From: Microglena sp. YARC | Taxonomy: Eukaryota; Chlorophyta; Chlorophyceae; Chlamydomonadales; Chlamydomonadaceae | DNA length: 64,000 nucleotides | Assembly (NCBI GenBank): GCA_022414725.1 | Contig: CM039464.1 | Coordinates: 2,626,528-2,690,527, forward strand | Direction: 5' to 3' | Part shown: positions 1-11,955 of the stretch, piece by piece | Numbering within the stretch: the first letter of the stretch is position 1 | Layout of the letters: every line of letters begins with the position of its first letter | Program-made: the position numbers and the translations under genes | Notes under the pieces: model-generated | The model's input: only the letters and a program-made list of their open reading frames with translations | Database searches by the model: none | Told to the model about the DNA's origin: nothing

Positions 1-2263
1 GTGCATCCTCATCTTCTTCCTCGTCCACATCTTCACCCTCGTCTTCATCCTCATCCATAGATTCAAAATCATCTCCATCTTCATACCGTACAACACTCAG
101 ACTGGGGCACGCTGTCAAGGCTGACACATCCACCAGTAAGCTGCACTTGGTGAGGTTGATAGTATGCAGCTTGGAGCATGAGCCCAGAGCTGACACATCC
201 ATAAGTGAGGTGCACCAAGATAAGTTAACCGTACGTAGATTGGAGCACGAGCCCAAGGCTGACACATCCACTAGTAAGCTGCACTTGGTGACGTCGATAG
301 TATGCAGCTTGGAGCATGAGCCCAGAGCTGACACATCCATAAGTGAGGTGCACCAAGATAAGTTGACCGTACGTAGATTGGAGCACGAGCCCAAGCCTGA
401 CACATCCACCAGTAAGCTGCACTGGGTGAGGTCGATATTATGCAGCTTGAAGCATGAGCCCAGAGCTGACACATCCATAAGTGAGGTGCACCAAGATAAG
501 TCAACAATACATAGATTGGAGCACGATCCCAAGGCTGACAAATCCACCAGATTCTCGCAGAAAGACAGGTCGACATTCTGCAGACTGGAGCAAGAGCCCA
601 AAGCTGACACATCCACCACTAATGAGCAGCGGGAGAGGTTGATAGTATGCAGTTTGGAGCAACCGCCCACCGGTGACACATCCACCAATGATTTGCATAA
701 CATTAGGTTGACATTCTGCAGGTTGGAGCAACCGCCCAAAGCTGACAAATCCACCAGATTCGCGCAGAAAGACAGGTTGACATTCAGCAATCTGGAGCAA
801 GAGCCCAGACCTGTCACATCCACCACTGATTCGCAACCTTGAAGGTTGATGGTATGCAGGTTGGAGCAACCGCCTAAAGCTGACACATCCACCACTGATG
901 AGCACCTGTCAAGGTTTATAGTGTGCAGGCTGAAGCAACCGCCCAAAGGTGACACATCCACCAGCATGTAGCAACAATACAGGTTGACATTCTGCAGACT
1001 CGAGCAAGAGCCCAAAGCTGACACATCCACCACTAAGCTACACCCGGACAGGTTGATGGTATGCAGCTTCGAGCAAGAGCCCAAAGGTGACACATCCACC
1101 ACGTTCTTGCACCAAGTCAGGTTGACATTCTGCAGGTTGGAGCATGCGCCCAAAGCTGACACATCCACGATTGAGAGGCACTCAGACAGGTTGATGGTAT
1201 GCAGCTTGGAGCAAGAGCCCAAAGCTGACACATCCACCACTGAGCGGCACTCGGACAGGTTGATGGTATGCAGGTTGGAGCAAGAGCCCAAAGCTGACAC
1301 ATCCACCACTGAGCGGCACTTGCACAGATTGATGGTATGCAGGTTGGAGCAAGAGCCCAAAGCTGACACATCCACCACTGAGCGGCACTTGTACAGGTTG
1401 ATGGTATGCAGACTGGAGCAAGAGCCCAAAGCTGACACATCCACCACTGATTTGCAGCCTTCAAGGTTGATGGTATGCAGACTGGAGCAAGAGCCCAAAG
1501 CTGACACATCCACCACTGATTTGCAGCCTTCAAGGTTGATGGTATGCAGACTGGAGCAAGAGCCCAAAGCTGACACATCCACCACTGATTTGCAGCCTTC
1601 AAGGTTGATGGTATGCAGACTGGAGCAAGAGCCCAAAGCTGACACATCCACCACTGATTTGCAGCCTTCAAGGTTGACGGTATGCAGCTTGGAGCAAGAG
1701 CCCAAAGCTGACACATCCACCAGGTTCTCGCACCAAGTCAAGTTGACATTCAACAGGTTGGAGCAAGCGCCCAAAGCTGACACATCCACCACTGAGCAGC
1801 ACTCTGACAGGCTGATGGTATGCAGCTTGGAGCAAGAGCCCAAAGCTGACACATCCACCAGTTTGCAGCACCAAGTCAGGTTGACATTCTGCAGGTTGGA
1901 GCAAGCGCCCAAAGCTGACACATCCACCACTGAGCCGCACACTGACAGGCTGATGGTATGCAGGTTGGAGCAAGAGCCCAAAGCTGACACATCCACCAGA
2001 TTGCAGCACCGAGACAGGTTGATCGTTTCTAGATAAGGGCAAGATGTAAGGCATTTCAAATTCTCAAAAGAGCCTTCCAGTAATTCTAGATACTCTACTG
2101 AGTTTGGCAGTCCATGAAACCGCCAATGAAGCAGGAAGCACTCTGGCGCGCCATGAATGACCACACACTTCAGTTCTGGACACCGCACAAAGGACTTGGA
2201 TATGTTGATGGAGTAGGAGGGAAGGAATCCTGGCTTATGGAGTAGGAGGGAAGCAATGCCAGC
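1..2263 (-). CDS. Leucine-rich-repeat protein, exon 2 (3' end beyond window)
   Basis: Read on the minus strand, one frame stays open from about 2318 to base 1. After an N-terminal part of about 70 codons come 28 repeats of exactly 69 bp (conserved block at + positions 121+69k, k=0..27) with no indel. Each encodes 23 residues of the type INLxxCxxVVDVSALGSCSxL, a leucine-rich repeat with conserved Asn, Cys and DVSALG. The array ends in VRYEDGDDFESMDEDEDEGE-like acidic sequence that runs off the left edge. A pyrimidine-rich tract and CAG end at 2264, giving an acceptor in phase 0 that matches the donor at 3785. Four neighbouring repeats (about 1420-1700) are nearly identical at DNA level, so the array has expanded recently. 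LRR arrays of this kind bind proteins; no partner or catalytic domain is visible. The two other minus-strand frames are shadows. Confidence 0.82.
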
Positions 2264-2351
2264 CTGTGGTGCAAGAGGGGAGCAATGTCGATTTTTGATT
2301 TTTGTTACATGGGGCAACTAGGAAAGGGCACATCTGGCGGAAAGTAGCCCT

Positions 2352-2500
2352 ACATTACATGACATGTTAAAGTCTGCTTGCCACCGCGAGGGTGTATAAG
2401 ACTCTGTGCTTTAAACAAAAAAAAACACCCACAAAGCAAAGAACCCCATTACATTAGGGGTGTGTCGAGGACAAACAAACCAAACTCCCAACCACCTTGA
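2352..2500 (+). repeat. Dispersed repeat family DR-A, copy 1
   Basis: About 145 bp beginning near GTCTGCTTGCCACCGCG and including TGTATAAGACTCTGTGCTTT and CCCATTACATTAGGGGTGTG. It recurs at about 43616-43762 and 53620-53728. An A-rich middle is present; no coding or terminal inverted repeat is seen. Origin unknown. Confidence 0.75.
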
Positions 2501-2589
2501 TGGCCAATTGGAACTGAGGACATAGGAACAAAATACACCAAAAGACCTTGAGTACAAAAAGACAGCAGACATAAGCAATTTTGATGATG

Positions 2590-3415
2590 GTGTTGGGGGG
2601 AGAGTGTGTGCGAGTGAACAACTGAGATGAATGGAGGACAAACCAAACGACATGTGTACAGCTGAGAAGAACGGAAGACAAGCCTAACAACATGTGTGTA
2701 CAGCTGAGATGAATGGAAGACAAACCAAACGGCATGTATGTACAGCTAAGGAAAACGTACGGACAAACCAAACGGCATGAGTGTACAGCTGTGATGAACG
2801 GAAGACAAACCAAACGGCATGTGTGTACAATTGAGATGAACGGAAGACAAGCCAAAAAGCATGTGTGTACAATTGAGATGAATGTAAGACAAACCAAACG
2901 GTATGTATACAGCTGAGATGAATAGTAGACACACTAAATGTCATGTGTGTACAGTTGAGATGAACGGAAGACAAACCAAACAGCATGTGTGTACGGCTGC
3001 CAAGATGAACGGAAGACAAACCAAACGGCATGTGTGTACAGCTGCTAAGATGAACGGAAGACAAACCAAACCGTATGTGTGTACAACTGAAACGAACGGA
3101 AGACAAACCAAATGACATGTGTGTACTACTGAGATGAACGGAGGACAAGCCAAATGGCATGTGTGTACAGCTGCTGAGATGAACGAAAGGTAAGGCAAAC
3201 CAAAGGGCATATGTACAGCTGAGATGAACGGAAGACAAACCAAACGGCATGTTTGTACAGCTGCTGAGATAACAGTAGACAATCCAAACGGCACGTGTAC
3301 AGCTGAGATGAACGGAAGACAAGCCAAACAGCATGTGTGTAGCTGAGAAGAACAGAAGAATAACCAAACGGCATGTGTGCAACTCAGATGAACGGAAGAC
3401 AAACCAAACGACATG
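2590..3415 (+). repeat. Minisatellite, unit about 42-48 bp
   Basis: About 18 imperfect copies of a unit built on ATGAACGGAAGACAAACCAA and CATGTGTGTACAGCTGAG. It lies inside the LRR gene intron. Frames reading NGRQTKRHVCT on plus and the mirror frames on minus are repeat artefacts. Confidence 0.85.
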
Positions 3416-3785
3416 AGGAATCAGAGAATCCAGAAACAGATGCAAAGTAGATAAGCAGCTGCCGTGCTTCGATCCGATCAGACTATCATCAGAGGCACAC
3501 ATGTCTAAACCTAAAATATACAGACAAATTGGCCATGAGATCATCAATCTGTCCTAGGACAAGCTACGACCCATTTGAGGTACCAGGCCATCCTAGTAGG
3601 GTCCATGCTCAAACAGCAGTGTTGCAAGAGACATGTTGATTTCATCCAAGATAAACTAGGCTTTGAACTCTAGACCATGTAATGAGGCAGTCACCTGACT
3701 ATAATAAGGATTTGAGCATGAATGGTTAGTACCAGCATGCCCGGTGACGAGGTGTAACATTTTGGCAGCCCAAGTTGTCGCTTAC

Positions 3786-3971
3786 CTCAATTTGTAGAGT
3801 CAGGCGTCGCGTGTAGGAATCCACGTCCTTGCGAAGACTCGAGCACACCAGCCTGCAGATCTGTCGCGTCTCGGAGCACAGGAGATGCGCGTCTAAATCG
3901 AGATTTGCATCCCTCTTAAGAACCACCCTAAGCGCACCGCAGAGGGCGGCTTCAAGGTCGCACCTAGACAT
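3786..3971 (-). CDS. Leucine-rich-repeat protein, exon 1
   Basis: An ATG at 3971 (minus strand) opens 62 codons ending ...RRLTLQIE, followed at 3785 by GTAAGC, a strong splice donor in phase 0. Joining to the acceptor at 2264 continues as AGIASLLLHKPGFLPSYSIN and then the LRR array, without a stop. The exon has a Cys/Leu/Arg-rich helix (QICRLVCSSLRKDVDSY) that resembles the degenerate F-box-like start of many LRR proteins, but the match is too weak to call an F-box. The start is chosen because it is the first Met of the open frame. The promoter has not been identified; a MITE-like element lies about 260 bp upstream. The exon-intron model is inference from splice signals and phase. Confidence 0.65.
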
Positions 3972-4231
3972 TCCTGGTTGTTGAACGCCCGGCGTTGTAA
4001 TTGAAAAATAATGTCAGATTTGGCGAAGAGACCGCTACAGCTGCTACTGCACGTGGCGTATAGGTTGCATATCTAGGGGCCGACGAGTGGTCGAGTGCAG
4101 TCTGCCGACCTATAAATGACAAGCTTCGACAAGCTTCCAAGTTCCAACAGCTTCCTGCTTCCAACAGCTTCCGCCTGAGTCGGCCTGCGTCCTGCGCGCA
4201 GGCCTGCGTCAGGCAGCCATACTACGATACT
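3972..4231. other. Upstream region of the LRR gene, nothing assigned
   Basis: No gene recognised. A TATAAAT stretch occurs near 4110, followed by repeated AACAGCTTCC motifs; none can be tied to a promoter for the minus-strand gene. Confidence 0.3.
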
Positions 4232-4541
4232 ACGCCTTCGACAATATCGTTGACGTCAGCAAGCCTGTGGGGCGGACCCGGACCCCCCCCCCTCGCAAAG
4301 TCGCAAGGGGGGTCCGCAGCGCAGTAGCGCAGGACTTAGGCGAATTCCGTTGACTTGGCACTTCAGAGATTGTGTAATCGCAAAAAATAAGAGATCTGGA
4401 AGCCTGGCTGGAAGTGGTGGGGTTGGTGCGATTAACTCGCTGGTCACGCTAGGGCTGCCTTGGTATGGAGGCAGCGATATGGGAGGGCGAGGGGGCCCGC
4501 CCCCCAGCCTTGCTGACGTCAAAGATATCGTTGAAGGCGTC
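4232..4541. mobile_element. MITE-like element with about 45-bp terminal inverted repeats
   Basis: The left arm, from ACGCCTTCGACAATATCG through TTGACGTCAGCAAG, is mirrored by the right arm, which reads on the other strand ACGCCTTCAACGATATC then TTTGACGTCAGCAAG. Match is roughly 85% over 45 bp. The interior is GC-rich with C/G runs. Length is about 310 bp and no coding is seen. No target duplication could be assigned, so the superfamily is open; the long arms could fit a Mutator-type MITE. Confidence 0.5.
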
Positions 4542-5153
4542 GTATAGCGGTTCCCATTCCAAAATACACCAAGGATCCGGCGTTCTTTCCTTTCTATTCT
4601 TACGGGGAGCGTTGCATTATTTTATTTTGTTTCCACGCTTGATGTAGCAGCGAAATGTCACGTGGAAACAAGCCTTGTGCGACACGAAGCGTCAATGGGG
4701 CCTGCCTGCCTGCCTCGGGGGGCTGCCTTGCCGTGGCAGGCAGCGTGGCGCCAGAATGCCACGGGGAATGCCCAGTTGTTCACCTCAAGAATTCCCCGAA
4801 ATCCAGGTAAATGAAAATTCCCTGCCAGGTAGATCCCAGAAGCCCAATCAGGGGGAGGCAAACAATTATAATGGTATATCTATAAGTAGAAGATGATTAC
4901 AGTGATAGGAACTAAACAAAGCGACGATTACAGTGATAGGAACTGAACAAAGCGACGGTACCTAAAGGAGTACATAGGCGAGGCTGCCCGATAGAGCAGT
5001 GGAGTCAAAGACCGCTAAGGTATCTGTAGGCCAAGATTCTAAGGTGGTACATGGCAGTACATATAGGGCAGTGAATTCGATGGTCACCAAGACACCTTAG
5101 AAAGAACTAAGGGTTGGTACTCTGTAATATGACGATAGATAGAACTACCCCCA
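4542..5153. other. Intergenic, no gene; small tandem duplication
   Basis: No gene is recognised. A 31-bp unit built on ATTACAGTGATAGGAACT is duplicated at 4892-4922 and 4923-4953. The stretch ends with CCCCA (5149-5153), the left target duplication of copia element A. Confidence 0.5.
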
Positions 5154-5535
5154 TATCAGCATGAATTGTGGTGCTCTCACGCGTTTTATGACTTGGTGAC
5201 TACTTATGTACTTCCTTAGAACTATCGGTCCAGACAGTGTTACTCTCTGTACTGTGTCAGCTTCCCGTAGACTGTGTCATCCTTCATGACACGGTGACAG
5301 CTTCCTGTTGGCTGCGTCACCGGTTACACTGACACGCGCTGTATTACCGGCACCAGGCTTAAGATTCCTGGCTTAGGTTCTAGACTCAGGTTACAGGCTC
5401 CCGCCTCTTTCACCGCTGGTGCCCCTTGATGGGTCTCCAGTGCTTGTAACGTTATTCTCGTCTCCGTGTATAGATTGGCGCGTCTGACCGCTGCAAGCAT
5501 CTCTGTCCACTCTCTGGAGTGTATTAAGGCTGATA
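5154..5535 (+). repeat. 5' LTR of copia A
   Basis: It begins TATCAGCATGAATTG and ends GGCTGATA and is 382 bp, like the 3' copy. The sequence directly after it (GGTTACGGGCTCC) does not start with TGG, so the primer-binding site is unresolved; an internal tRNA segment may be used. Confidence 0.92.
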
Positions 5536-5573
5536 GGTTACGGGCTCCTCATTTCTACCACTGCTTTTATTCA

Positions 5574-7547
5574 ATGCAACTTCCGCGAGGGCCTCCCGCC
5601 GGCTTTGAGAAACTCGCTGATCAAAATGGTGTTTCTTGGTCGCGCGGGATTCGCAATGTCATCATTAGCAATGGCTGCGACCATGTCCTTCCTCCGGAGG
5701 TCAAGGTTCCTTTTGATTGTCATGATGTTTGCGCGCCAGCGGCCTCTGCTGCCGGAGAGGAGTCTCCTTCCGCCATCGTGGAAGCCACCCCCCCCAGGCA
5801 TGACTCCAACTTTGCAATTCCTTCTCCAACTGTTCAACGCCTCTCTCCTGAGGTTGAGGACGTTCTGATGGGTCTATGTTGTGTTCAGACACAGATCATT
5901 CAGTATGCTTCGGGTGTCAAGCCTCCTACTACTGCCCGCTTCTGGGAAGACGACGCTGACGATGAGGAGGATTCCCAGGATGATGACGACGACCCTGACT
6001 ATGATGATTTGAAGAGTGCTACGAGTGCTGACTACGGTGGAGTGACTCCGTCTGCTACTCGTGTCTTTGAGACATCTTCAGTTTCGCCTGTCTATGAGCC
6101 TTCACCTCCGTCGTCTGCGCCTTTGCTTGTGCCTCCTCCACTGGTCCAACCGGATGTGGCCAAGCCGTCTTTGCTGCAGAGTTCTTCGTCCCTTGCTTGG
6201 TCCCTTGGGTCCTCAGCCGAACCTTGGTCGCAACCCTGCGGAGCGAGCTCTCCATGGCTACCATATGCGTGCTCGAGAGGCTGCTGCCAATCCTGTCCCC
6301 AGTCTACGTTCTCGAGTGGCTGCTGGCTCTTCGCCGGTGGAGCTGCCTCCTGCCCCTCCCCCTCCACCTCTAATGCTCACTTCGGTGTCTTGTGAGTCCT
6401 AGGAGCATCTGCTTACTGGAGGACCTCCTCCGGATCTTCAGTTGCGGGACTCCCGCCTTATCCGCCAAGCTCAATCGGAGGCTGGATCCTTGGACCGCAT
6501 TCTGTGCGGTAGGATGGATATGCAGGCTACTATGGCCAATGTTAGTGTCAAGTTGCGCAATCGCCGTGTGATGGCCTTCACTGAGCTAGGTCTCAGGTGT
6601 CGGTCTTTCCTAGGCCCGGTTCCTGTTGGCATCCGCTATCCTCCTGATTCTGGTGTTTCGTTTGGTGGTGTGAGGCGTAGGGATGCTGATAGGCTAGGCT
6701 ACCAGTTTGTGCAGGTTCCGCGCCCTCTCTGTCCTGTTAGGCCTGATTTTGAGCTTGTAGTGGGTTTTGCGAGGTCCCTGCCTGAGATTAGAAACTTAGA
6801 TGACCAGCGCGCTTATGACGCTGGTCTTGCCGCTGAGTATTTTCTGGGGATTCGTAGGTCTTTGGCTCCTCTGACCCCTGCTCCTGCTGGAACTTCGGCC
6901 TATCATGGTGAGTCTCGTGTAGATCTCGCACTGTTGGGTTTCAGTGCACTGCCCCTGGACCGTCAGGAGTTCATGTGCTTGACCATGATGCTCGCAAACA
7001 TGACGGATGCCATGGTCAAGGTTTATCAAGACTATTCCCGTCCCCGGGATATCTTGTTAGATATCCGGAGGAGGCAGTCTGATGCCCTTGCCGCTGGTGT
7101 CCCTCTCATGGTAAACGAGCTTCATGGTGCAGTCATGAGCTCTGCTGACCGAGTTGACGATTTCTTTCGCAAGGTTCGCGGTCTCTGCACTGACCTCCGC
7201 AGTGCTGGGTCTCCACGCACAGACTCAGCGCTACGCCATGGGTATTATCGTTAGTAGTATTCGTCTGGCACGCTTCGACTCGCTGCGCATCAAGTATATA
7301 TGGTACGTTGCTGTACAACTTGCAGCCTGTTGAGTACTGGTCATGTCTGGCAGAATATAGGTCTTTAGATATATTGAACATAGCACTCCCCAGGTCGGAC
7401 TCCAGGCATCCTGGGTGGTCCCGGGACACTCCCCAGGTTCTTGCCAATGCTGCATTCCAGCGTGGGCAAGGATCTGGTTCTCAGGGTTCCGGTTCTGCCA
7501 AGGGACGACGCCTGGAGTGCACTTGGGGACCATGTCCCCACAAGAAG
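5574..7547 (+). pseudogene. Copia A gag, first part, frameshifted and cut by gypsy C
   Basis: Gag starts at MQLPRGPPAGFEKL (5574), the same start as gag of element B. A proline/serine-rich, acidic region (to about 6395) is followed in another frame by the conserved gag core (about 6400-7250; RRVMAFTELGLRCRSFLGP, NLDDQRAYDAGLAAEYF). A TAG near 6401 stands where B has TGG (Trp). A 4-nt length difference from B near 7210 shifts the frame again. The end reads LECTWGPCPHK, the first half of a zinc knuckle, and is interrupted at 7548 by the gypsy LTR. The protein would package element RNA; this copy cannot be translated as one frame. Confidence 0.8.
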
Positions 7548-7931
7548 TGTAACGGTACAGACTCCTTCACAGGCTCTGACCGTTATTAGACCCTTAGGTA
7601 CAGTCATACCTTTGGTCTAAGTAACAACGTACGCACGAAGAGACAGTACTTTCTCATGTACTGCCTCTCTCACAAGCACGCCTGTCGGCTGCCTTACAAT
7701 ACCGGATTGCTCTCTTCACGGCTATCATCATTATACCTATTGACGAGCCTTCGAGAACATCCTACATCCCTTAAGGTAAGCTTACCATACTTAACAACTA
7801 ACCATACTAAGTGACGTAGTATCCTATAGCTACTAGGTGGACCTCCTAACCTTCTGCTAAGCTCCTGTCAATCTAGCTAATATCTCTTCTCGTGTGCACT
7901 ACCCTTCCGCCGTTGCTTCTGAGCTGTCACA
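7548..7931 (+). repeat. 5' LTR of gypsy C
   Basis: It is 384 bp and differs from the 3' LTR by about 6 substitutions plus an 11-bp extra segment near 7774 (around AAGGTAAGC). Confidence 0.92.
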
Positions 7932-8077
7932 CTGGTTACGGAGCTAGTCGCGCTTCCAGCGATTCTCGCTTTCCATTGCGCAACTCCACGATTTCAGTTT
8001 CCGAATTTTCTCTTCCGTTCCTGATTCGCTCTCCTTCCTTTTCGTCCATCCTTATTACTTAGATTATAGTCTGCGGT

Positions 8078-11000
8078 ATGGCAGCGAAAAGTAGCCGTCC
8101 GGCATCTCTGGCAGCTGCCGATTTGATGGACCCACCAGCCGCGCCAGTTGTGCCTCCTGGCCTCGCCCCGGTCCCTCCCCCGGACATTCCCGCTGCAATT
8201 GAGGTGGAAGCCGTCCCCCCGATTGGCATTATCACTGGTGTAGCCCCCATCGTTGATACGCCCATGGCTGGTGTTCAGGATGAATCGCCAACCATCGTGC
8301 AACCCCCTCGCCTGGAGGGCGAGGTCCCTGCCAGGGCTGCGCTCGTTGGGGTCGGACCACCTTTTGGTCCGCCTGCCCGCATGGCGGTTCTTGCATCTAC
8401 GATGGCACTGCCTGGGTCCTCGGTGTCCGACTCTGTCGTCACCTTGTCCGAGATGGACCACAGCGAGTCACGCAGGCATCCAGCCCAGGGCACGTCCTCA
8501 TCCGTGGTCCGAAATTTGGCTGACGGCATGCACGGATTCCAAATCCGACATGAGTTAACTGGCATGGAGTTCACTGTCGTGAACGATATCCCGGACGCGC
8601 CACCTGGGAGGAGGATCCCTGCCCTGAGCGTCGTTTGGTTTGCATCCGCGACCTCAAGACGAAGTTGTACACCGTCTCTCGCGAATTGATGCACGCCAAT
8701 TGTGTCAAGGCATTGTTGATGGGCGAGTTCCGAGAGAGCTGTGAGATGGATTTGTCCCATCGTCGTGACATCTTGGCTGACATCGCCAGGCTTGAAGTCG
8801 ACCTCACTGCGGCTAAGCAATTGACTGAGTCCTCCATTGAAGAGCATCAGCGGTCCATCTTGTACTTGCGCGGTATCATCTCCACCAACGAGTTGACACT
8901 TACGCAGCATGAGACTAAGCTGGCTGCTTTCTGCACGGGTAAGCCACAGTTGAATGCATTGATCGAACCTGTCGTTCCTAATTCTTCGATCACAGCTGCC
9001 CTTCCCGTGCATCGGACTAGTCTGTCCCCCTCTTCCGTTTCCCGTAAGTTACAATTCGCTACTCCGCCCCGTACTTACCCTCTTGTTCCCCCTTTCCTTT
9101 CAGAGGTCTCTGGGCTCAAGGACGATATTGCACGTCTCGAGCAGGACTTGGTCCGGTCCGAGCAAGCAAGCAAGGCCTCTGAAAGGATCGTCCGCAAGCA
9201 GGAGGTTGACTATGCCGCCTTGCTAGCTCAGTCCAAGCTTTTCAAAGACGAAATCGCTCGCAGGGATGGTGGCGTCAACCCATCCGTTGCGCCACTCCTG
9301 TCCACGATTGACGCGGCTGAGCGTAGCAGGATCGCTGAGCTTTGCATGGTCCAGATTCGCCAGATGAGCACTCACATGCCCGACCCTGCCGCATTTCAGT
9401 TTTCCGGATCAGCCCTGCATGCTCGACCTCCAGCGGACCAGGTCCGGACCATTCCTGCAGCACCACCATTGTCCGTGCATCAACCAGAACTCATGGATGT
9501 CGACTCTGGTCTGGACTTTGATTCTGAGGCCGACGATGTGCCTGCGAAACAGCCTCCCTCCATGAAGGTGTTGTTGAAGATTCCCCCTCCCGCATCCCTC
9601 GTTGCTCCTTCGTACTCCCAGGCGGCTAACACCCTCAAGCGTTCTGCAGTGTCTTCGGTTCCACCTGAGCCGTTTACAAAGGCGTCGAATTCGCAGTTGG
9701 CGGCGATGACCCCCCTACAGGCCGCGATCTATAAGGCGCAGCTGGCTCGTCCGCAGGCCCCCATCCCTGTCAAGGAGAAGGCTACGAAGAAGTCCGGGTG
9801 GCGTTCCGTCCTCTTTCATGATGGGACGCACCCTTGGAGCCCCTATGCCAGTGCAGAGCTCACTCTTGCCATCTCCGAATCCATGGATGAGTTCTTCAAG
9901 GGTGGCGTTGGCGAGTACATGGTAACCACTATCCGTGATGCCATGTCAAAGCTATATGCTGCCCATTTGGCCGACAAGGGTGAGGCTGATGCCTGGATTC
10001 ACAAGATGCCTACGAGCACAGCTGACGTCCTGGACCGCCTTAAGCTGTTGGATGCCAAACTCGCTGCCAGGACGTTGAGGAAGCCGGACTATGCCTTCCA
10101 GTATACCGTCCTTGAGCCGCTGGACAAGACTATGGATGTTAAGCTTCCTCGTCAACTCAGGCAGGTGATTGATTCAGTGGTTGTAGGCCCTAAGGTTGTA
10201 ATTGAGGAGTTTGCTCTTCCTCGTGCATATGCTAAGCAGTCTACTGTCCCATCACTGTTGGTTGTACCTTTGCTTGCTCCTGTTGCTAACCGCAAGCGGG
10301 ACAGATCTGCTCGGACTACTAGATCTCGGACCACAGGTAGGTCTCGGACTACTCCCACACCCCTCGATGGGTAGGGTCAGTCCAAACACCCCCCCCCTAG
10401 TGGCGATGATCCGAGTTCGGATTCCGATGAAGGTGAGAGCGGTGTCACACAATCCTCCTTGCCTCCTTATGAAGCAGATTCTCTCCGCACACCTTCCAAG
10501 ACCCCTACGCCTACGCCGCCCACGCCAAGTACGCAGTCATCGCAGTCTGCGTCTCGCAAGGCTGCTGAGTCGACCGCTAGTCTCCCCCCTCCTCCTGTAA
10601 CCCCGGCTGTTCCTTCTCCATTGGCCCCTCGTCAGGTGGGTGATTTTGGGTTGAGTAAGAAAATTACTGAGCTCAGGAAAGAGCTACGCTCCTTTCCCCC
10701 TGACGAGAAACTGGGTGACCTCAGACGCTGGAGAGTTGCGGTTGAGACGGTGTTATCCGTGCAGTTCGGTCAAGGCTATGGGGATTCGTTCTCTCATGTC
10801 ATTCCTCACTTATCTGCTGCCCTGCACGGCTCCCTCAAGCGCACTTACGATGACACGTTCGCCAATGGTGAGTTTCTCGGGTTCGATTGGGCAAGCATCC
10901 TCACTTGGATCCAGTCCCTCCTCACCCCCGAATTATTTACTGAGGCCGAGTTAGCGATGACCCGCTTACACGAAGGGACTGTCAGGCAGTTCATTGGCGC

Positions 11001-11952
11001 GTCGGTTCAGGCTTATTAGCATCGGATCAGGGCGGAGTTCCGCCTGGTCCCTGACTTGACCCCTCGTGAGAAGTTAATTTTTTTTCGTACGGGTTTGCTA
11101 GAGTCTGTCAAAGTTGGGTCCTACTCTCGCCGCGAATCCGGAACTACGTTCGAGACTGTGGAAGATCTGTTCCACTATCTCCAAATGGACGAAGCTCGTG
11201 CTTCTTCATCCGCGAAAGGTCAATCCATAGCGGCTACCTCCGCTAGGAACAAAATGGGTGGTTACGGGTTCCCCAACCGTCGGACCATAGGCAGAGACAG
11301 CAAAACCCGATTTCCGGGCAAGCCTGTGCGCCCTTCTGGTACGTCTCTTGCTTTGAATAGGGTCCATTTTGCAACCGACCTTCCCCAACCCCCATCTGAT
11401 TCCAATTCTGATGATTCGCAGGAAGACGGCGGGCGCGGAGTAGCTATGGACATCGATGACAGACCTATCAAGTCCGCCAGGATCGGTCCCCCCTCGAACG
11501 GTGGACGAGGTGGTCGTGGTGGCCGCTCTGCACAACCCTACCGCCCGCCTCCTACTGGTCCGACTTTCGGTGGTCGTCGTGTGTGTGGTGCCTTCGGTTC
11601 CAACTCTAGCCATAGGGGGCCAGGTCGCAGCTATGGCCAAGGGACTGGCCGGGGCCGGGGCCACAGTGCTATGACTTCGACTCAGTCCAATGCACCGGAT
11701 TTCAGTGGTAAAGACCCTAATAGCCCCATGCACATGAACAATTCCGTGAGTGTTGGCCAGTCCGTTTGGCTCCAGCAGGGTTCTCGATGCTTTTGGTGTT
11801 TCCATAAGATGGCTCAGTGCATTTCTGAGCGGACGATCCCTGCCGAGTGTTTGGTCCGATATGACCCGAACAACCAATGGCCCGCACTCTCGGACAAGAC
11901 CTGCCCTGATTGGAAAAGGGATAACAATGGCCCCATTCCTTCTTGGCACTAG
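8078..11952 (+). pseudogene. Gypsy C gag, one frameshift and internal UAG stops
   Basis: The start MAAKSSRPASLAAADL at 8078 opens a proline-rich part. The frame changes near 8620 and then runs through a long helical, coiled-coil-like region (about 8640-9300), a Pro/Ser/Arg-rich region, the gag core (about 10640-11180; WRVAVETVLSVQFGQGY, FFRTGLLESVKVGSY), a Gly/Arg-rich stretch and a Cys-rich end (CFWCFHKMAQC). UAG codons at 10372, 11017 and 11950 lie in the same frame as the coding on both sides. The last separates gag from pol without a frame change, as in stop-readthrough elements; the other two look like C-to-T changes of CAG. Confidence 0.75.
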
Positions 11953-11955
11953 GAA

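Larger units (their letters stand above)
2264..3785 (-). other. Intron of the LRR gene, filled with repeats
   Basis: GT at 3785-3784 and AG at 2265-2264 on the minus strand bound a 1522-bp intron. It contains a dispersed repeat copy (2352-2500) and a minisatellite (2590-3415). Small frames inside it are by-products of the repeats. Confidence 0.6.

Noticed and set aside
147..2054. Long plus- and minus-strand frames across the 69-bp repeats (e.g. LEQEPKADTST or MCQLWALAPSC proteins)
   Set aside because: They are shadows: 69 is a multiple of three, so several frames stay open. Only the third minus frame gives LRR consensus and continues into non-repeat exon sequence.
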